The notes beneath the pieces were generated by a model, which ran no database searches, was not told the DNA's origin, and saw only the letters and a program-made list of their open reading frames with translations. Source: SYIM01 sp044356835 (lineage in GTDB: Bacteria; Pseudomonadota; Gammaproteobacteria; Burkholderiales; Burkholderiaceae_E). Taken from it: 8,606 bases of DNA. Where the stretch lies: positions 1 through 8,606 of the forward strand of contig JBIKVK010000133.1 of assembly GCA_044356835.1 (NCBI GenBank). Direction: 5' to 3'. How positions within the stretch are numbered: position 1 is the first letter of the stretch; every line of letters starts with the position of its first letter. Positions 5,144 to 8,606 of this stretch are shown in pieces. Both the position numbers and the translations under genes were made by a program.

Positions 5144-8100
5144 TCAACTACGGATGTTGATAATGGCCTGGGTCAGCGTGTTGTTGGTTTCAATCGCTTT
5201 GGCATTCGCCTGGAAGTTTCGCTGTGCAGAGATCAGCTCGATCAGTTCCTGCGTGAGGTCGACGTTGGCACGTTCCCTCGCACCGGCTCGAATCGTTCCG
5301 AAGCCTGCGGTACCCGCCTCCCCCAGGGTCACCGTACCGGACTGTGAGGTGGCGAGATAGCTCGCCTCACCTACCTGTCGGAGACCCGTCGGGGCTGAGA
5401 AGTTGGAAAGCACAATCTTTGCCAGGTTCTTCTGAGTACCGTTCGAATAGTTCGCGCTGACCAGGCCATCGTCGCCAATATCCAGACCGATCAGATCACC
5501 TTCCGGTCGACCGTTCTGTCCTTGGGCGAGCACCGAGAACGGGGTGGAGTACTGGGTCGATCCGTCGTAGCTGATCGAGAACTCCAGAGTGGCGCCCGTG
5601 TCGCCGATGGTCTCGGGCTTGAATCGAATGGGGGTTCGGGGTGAGGTCAGGTTGCCGGCGGTGTCGAAGGTCAACTCACCCTTGTCCAGGAAAATCGGCG
5701 ACCACAGGTTGAGCGCCTCGTCAGGATCGAATCCGGCCGAACTGACGGTCTCAAGGCCCTCGCGGTCAACATAGAGCGCGCGGCCGTCCGGTGAGGAGGC
5801 CTGCGGCGGATTCAGCCAACGGCTGGTCGAACCTCGGGCGCTGACATCCCCGGACACGCCCCAGACTGCCGCGGAACTGACCTTCAGGAAGGAATCGTCA
5901 CCCGTGGTGCCCGTGGTGAAGGTGAAATAGCTCTGGCCCAGCGCGTTACGCTCGACCCCAACCTTGACCCCGTTGACGGTACGGCCCTGACTATCCTGGA
6001 GGCTGTTGATGCGTCGCTCAAGTTCCGTGCGGAAGGAATCAATCGTATATTCCGAACGCATCGGCATTTCAACCAGTCCGGTCACATTGTCTACGGTGAC
6101 CACGAACTTGTTGTTGGTGTCATCGACGGAAAACTTGCCCGACACGTTCAAGCCGATCGCAGAACCCGTGATGATCGCTGGCTTGGAGACGATGCCCCGC
6201 AGCGGCGTTCGCGAGGTCTCGACCGTTACGGCAGTTTCATCGCCCGCCGGGAAGCCGAAGAGTTCCTTGGCCAGCTGACTGCCCTTGGAAATCGAAATGC
6301 TGGAGGTATCGCCCGAGGTGCCGGAGGACACGGTGAAACGGCTGTTCGTATCGTCAAATCCCACTTTGATGCCAAATCGCTGGTCCTTGACGGCCAGGAT
6401 GGTCGTGCCGTTCGGAGGCATGTCGGCCCCGTAAAGACCTGTTTCAAGATCGACGTCTCGTACGTTGGCCGTCAGACCGAAAAGCTCGTTGGCACCGTTG
6501 GTCGCAGAACTCAGATAGACGGTTTCCAACGCCCGCCCCTTGAAGGCAAAGCTCCGATTCACATAGTCATATTCGACGGTGAGCCCGTTGAGGCGCTCGA
6601 CGTTGGCCAGTGCGGCCGCCTTTGCTTCCGGATCAGTCTGCGCCTCGGCTGCCTGCTGCATTGTCTGGAGCTCGCGCTTGAGCGCCGCTCCGATCAGGGC
6701 CTCGGCCTGACTGACCGTCATCTTCGCAAAAGAGCCCCCCACCGGAGGATCGATCGTGACCGTGACGAAATCAGTGGGCGGTACCTGATCGGTGGAGCCA
6801 GCGGCACCGACGGCCACTTTGAACAAACCGGCTCGATTGGCTTGCCCCGAGACGTTCCCAACCAACGCGCTGAAGTCGAAGTAACGTTCGTCACCGAAGC
6901 TCTTATTCACCTTGTTGGTGATCGCCCGCGCAATCTCGATACCGGTGATCGGCGATCCGATGCGATCAGGCGAGAGCATCAAGTCCGTCAAGTCGACTTT
7001 CTGCTCGGATCCATCGACCGTCAGCGAGATTTTCAACCCTCCAAGGGACTCGGCCAGGACGACTTCACCCGCACTCACCTTGAGATCACGGAACTTTGGG
7101 TCCTTGTTGACGGTCAAAGCTCCGGCCGTGGTCGAGGACACCTCAGGACCGGCCGTCGCCTGAAGCAGCAGGTCCGGCCCTTCGCGCAGGGAGATCTCGT
7201 TGAAAGAGGTTCCAAAAGTTTTCGCCTTATCGTCCGAATACCCGATAGCGAGGGTGTAGGTCGAGGAATCGAAGGACGCCACAAGATCGGCGTCCGAGCT
7301 AAGCTCGGTCTCCAGACCAGCCACAACATCGGACCATTCGTCACCCGCCGCGGCGGTGTAATCAAAATTTCGTGTGCCGACCTGAAGTCGATAAGTCTCG
7401 CCCGCAGTCGGTGCCGGGCCCCTGAACAGGGCCCCCATGTCGAGTTCGCGCGCGTTGATGTCCTTGGCGATCGCATTGGTGACATCGCCCCAGGTGTCGC
7501 CGGCAGCCACGACATGAAACGGCTCCAGCCCATCGTCACCCAGCTGAAACTTGTAGGTCGTGCCTGCAACCGGCGTGGCTGAACCGCCCACCGCCGCCAT
7601 ATCGACCGACGGCTTGGGAAGATTGAGGCTGCTCGCCGTCAGTCCCGTTTTCCAGTCATTGACCAGCGTGGAACGCAGCGGCGCGCCATTAGCGGTAGCT
7701 GGCGTCGAAGGCTCCGGGTTTTTCAGGTCATCCAGGTTGTAGAGTTTGGATACTCCACGCGAAATATCCTGGGGGGGAATCTGACTCTCCGAGCGGATCT
7801 CGCCGTACTTGTTGACATACGATCGCTCGCCCTTTGCATCGGTCGCTTGAATCAGATATTCGCCCAGCTTGTTCTGACCGATATAGACATGGGTCTGCCA
7901 CTTGTTGCTCGGGTCCTCCGGTGAAGCCACCTGAGTCTTGACGTAGTAAACCGTGGCCAGGTAACTGTTACCGCCTGAGTCAAAGACCGTCACACCAGTG
8001 GTCAGGTTGTAGGTGGAGGCGTCGAGCGGATCAAAGGCTTTCGTAATTCGAGGACTGTCGGCGGGCAGGTTGAGGCTCAAATCGACCTCGCTGGTCTCGA

Positions 8101-8560
8101 GGGCCTCACCGGTCGTCGCACGCGGAATGTAGAGCTTTCGAAGGTTTTCGAGGTCAGCCTTGCCGCTCGAATCCACCGTCGCGGCCATCAACGCCTGGCC
8201 CGCCGAGTTCACCACGGCAAAGGTGTCATCCAGCACAAAGGTCCCGTTTCGGGTGTAGATGTCCTGGAGTCCGTCGGCGGACTTGAGGGGGAAGAATCCG
8301 TCACCCGTGATCGCCACGTCGAGCGAATTGGCCGAAAACTGCACGTTGCCCTGACTGAATTCCTGCGTCACCGACTTGAGGGCCACGCCCTGACCAATCA
8401 CCGAGGATGCTTTCTGGAGGGGAGAGGTCGCGAAGATGTCGCCGAAGTCGGCTCGTGAGCGCTTGAAGCCCGTGGTGCCCACGTTGGCGATGTTGTTGCT
8501 GGTCACGCTCAGCTGAGCAGTCGCCGCATTCAGACCCGTCAGGGAGGTATAGAAGGACAT
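5144..8560 (-). CDS. flgE: FlgE, giant flagellar hook protein (1138 residues)
   Basis: Main subunit of the hook, the curved universal joint outside the cell, exported by the flagellar type III system. The frame is unbroken for 1138 codons, against about 400 in enteric bacteria. Both ends are canonical: MSFYTSLTGLNAATAQLSVT, SNNIANVGTTGFKRSRADF (21-39) and LDVAITGDGFF (80-90) at the N-terminus; FSISYDGSTQYSTPF (994-1008), YSNGTQKNL (1038-1046) and NVDLTQELIELISAQRNFQ (1099-1117) at the C-terminus. Hook D1/D2 sequence continues to about residue 270 and resumes near 915. Between them lies an insertion of roughly 600 residues, probably surface-exposed, with repeated beta-rich modules and one Ala-rich helical stretch (613-659). 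I see no cysteine, so the Cys-Lys lysinoalanine crosslink of spirochaete hooks cannot form. TAAGGAG precedes the ATG by eight bases. The gene ends in two consecutive stops (TGATGA). Nothing suggests a fusion artefact: the frame does not shift at either boundary. Confidence 0.96.
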   Translation of the reverse strand: MSFYTSLTGLNAATAQLSVTSNNIANVGTTGFKRSRADFGDIFATSPLQKASSVIGQGVALKSVTQEFSQGNVQFSANSLDVAITGDGFFPLKSADGLQDIYTRNGTFVLDDTFAVVNSAGQALMAATVDSSGKADLENLRKLYIPRATTGEALETSEVDLSLNLPADSPRITKAFDPLDASTYNLTTGVTVFDSGGNSYLATVYYVKTQVASPEDPSNKWQTHVYIGQNKLGEYLIQATDAKGERSYVNKYGEIRSESQIPPQDISRGVSKLYNLDDLKNPEPSTPATANGAPLRSTLVNDWKTGLTASSLNLPKPSVDMAAVGGSATPVAGTTYKFQLGDDGLEPFHVVAAGDTWGDVTNAIAKDINARELDMGALFRGPAPTAGETYRLQVGTRNFDYTAAAGDEWSDVVAGLETELSSDADLVASFDSSTYTLAIGYSDDKAKTFGTSFNEISLREGPDLLLQATAGPEVSSTTAGALTVNKDPKFRDLKVSAGEVVLAESLGGLKISLTVDGSEQKVDLTDLMLSPDRIGSPITGIEIARAITNKVNKSFGDERYFDFSALVGNVSGQANRAGLFKVAVGAAGSTDQVPPTDFVTVTIDPPVGGSFAKMTVSQAEALIGAALKRELQTMQQAAEAQTDPEAKAAALANVERLNGLTVEYDYVNRSFAFKGRALETVYLSSATNGANELFGLTANVRDVDLETGLYGADMPPNGTTILAVKDQRFGIKVGFDDTNSRFTVSSGTSGDTSSISISKGSQLAKELFGFPAGDETAVTVETSRTPLRGIVSKPAIITGSAIGLNVSGKFSVDDTNNKFVVTVDNVTGLVEMPMRSEYTIDSFRTELERRINSLQDSQGRTVNGVKVGVERNALGQSYFTFTTGTTGDDSFLKVSSAAVWGVSGDVSARGSTSRWLNPPQASSPDGRALYVDREGLETVSSAGFDPDEALNLWSPIFLDKGELTFDTAGNLTSPRTPIRFKPETIGDTGATLEFSISYDGSTQYSTPFSVLAQGQNGRPEGDLIGLDIGDDGLVSANYSNGTQKNLAKIVLSNFSAPTGLRQVGEASYLATSQSGTVTLGEAGTAGFGTIRAGARERANVDLTQELIELISAQRNFQANAKAIETNNTLTQAIINIRS
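5852..6769 (-). repeat. Related modules in the distal part of the FlgE insertion (residues 598-903)
   Basis: Two stretches (about 598-698 and 818-903) share one order: a V-T-V/I-D strand, a helix-like segment (ALIGAALKRELQ and SFRTELERRINSL), a NGL/NGV-x-V strand, an aromatic strand (SFAFKG and SYFTFTTG), then a small-residue stretch ending in a hydrophobic-G motif (ELFGL and AVWGV). A partial third copy at 741-771 has RFTVSSGTSGDTSS followed by ELFGF. The pattern resembles IN-type repeats known in hook and cap proteins, but this was judged by eye. Confidence 0.45.
7298..7564 (-). repeat. Two tandem diverged modules in FlgE (residues 333-421)
   Basis: Copy 1 (333-370) and copy 2 (387-420) share the pattern G-x-T-Y-x-x-Q-x-G, then an aromatic residue, then A-A-G-D-x-W-x-D-V and an aliphatic, helix-like tail. 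Key residues are Y336/Y390, Q339/Q393, G354-D355/G406-D407, W357/W409 and D359-V360/D411-V412. Spacing differs by two residues. The DNA of the copies is well diverged, so the duplication is not recent. Confidence 0.65.
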
Positions 8561-8606
8561 GGATCAAGCTCCTTAGAATTCAGTACGTGAGGGCAGCAAT
8601 TCGATT
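8561..8606 (-). promoter_or_regulatory. flgE leader with strong ribosome-binding site
   Basis: The minus strand carries TAAGGAG (8575-8569), eight bases before the flgE ATG and the strongest site in the window, fitting a subunit needed in many copies per hook. The remaining bases contain no recognisable sigma-28 or sigma-54 promoter and no coding sequence I can assign. By gene order the upstream neighbour should be flgD, outside the window. Confidence 0.65.

Larger units (their letters stand above)
5816..7723 (-). other. Insertion region of FlgE (about residues 280-915)
   Basis: This segment separates the two halves of ordinary hook domain D2. Before it the sequence is hook-like (YNLTTGVTVFDSGGNSY, 184-200); after it hook-like sequence returns (GELTFDTAGNLTSP, 961-974). 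The inside is rich in Asp, Gly, Ser, Thr and Val with alternating hydrophobic residues, as in beta-sandwich decorations. At least two internal repeat families can be seen. The boundaries are estimates made by eye, and the fold is inferred. Confidence 0.7.

Noticed and set aside
4176..5360. Plus-strand open frame of 394 codons antisense to flgF and the ends of its neighbours
   Set aside because: It lies opposite a well-supported gene in GC-rich DNA, has low-complexity His/Arg/Ala composition, and shows no recognisable domain.
6842..7582. Plus-strand open frame of 246 codons inside flgE
   Set aside because: Its composition is that of an antisense shadow, it has no domain I recognise, and the flgE frame opposite carries repeat structure at the protein level.
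5816..7723. Possible mobile insertion or gene fusion within flgE
   Set aside because: No terminal repeats, target-site duplication or transposase remnants are visible, and the frame is continuous; the segment reads as a protein domain expansion.
7771..7777. Seven-base homopolymer in flgE as a phase-variation switch
   Set aside because: It encodes an ordinary Ile-Pro-Pro-Gln stretch, and similar 6-7 base runs occur by chance in several genes here.

Overview
The window holds one minus-strand block of axial flagellar genes in the order flgE-flgF-flgG-flgH-flgI-flgJ-flgK (reading from high to low coordinates). Every gene is on the minus strand. flgK runs off the left edge and the other six genes are complete. 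I recognise no gene on the plus strand; the long plus-strand frames are antisense shadows of flg genes. The E-F-G-H-I-J-K order, the GC-rich sequence, a lipoprotein L-ring subunit and a periplasmic P-ring subunit point to a Gram-negative bacterium. The order is the one usual in Gamma- and Betaproteobacteria. I cannot place it more precisely.

Layout. 8561-8606 is the leader of flgE, with a strong TAAGGAG site; the upstream gene (flgD by analogy) lies outside. 5144-8560 is flgE, the hook protein, at 1138 codons against about 400 in enteric bacteria. 4338-5105 is flgF and 3497-4279 is flgG, the proximal and distal rod proteins. 2814-3488 is flgH, the L-ring lipoprotein. 1638-2783 is flgI, the P-ring protein. 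1100-1636 is flgJ, a short form with only the rod-capping domain. 1-1103 is the N-terminal two thirds of flgK, hook-filament junction protein 1, starting at GTG. Gaps are 38, 58, 8, 30 and 1 bases, then a 4-base overlap, so the block is very probably one transcript with translational coupling towards the 3' end. I saw no convincing promoter or terminator.

How the genes work together: FlgJ caps the growing rod, FlgF and FlgG build the rod, FlgI and FlgH make the P- and L-ring bushing in the peptidoglycan and outer membrane, FlgE polymerises into the hook, and FlgK is the first junction layer between hook and filament.

The set is otherwise ordinary. The main point of interest is the giant hook protein: canonical FlgE ends surround an insertion of roughly 600 residues built from diverged internal repeats. 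The second is that FlgJ lacks the glucosaminidase half often found with this gene order. I did not find evidence for an undescribed system beyond the unusual hook architecture.
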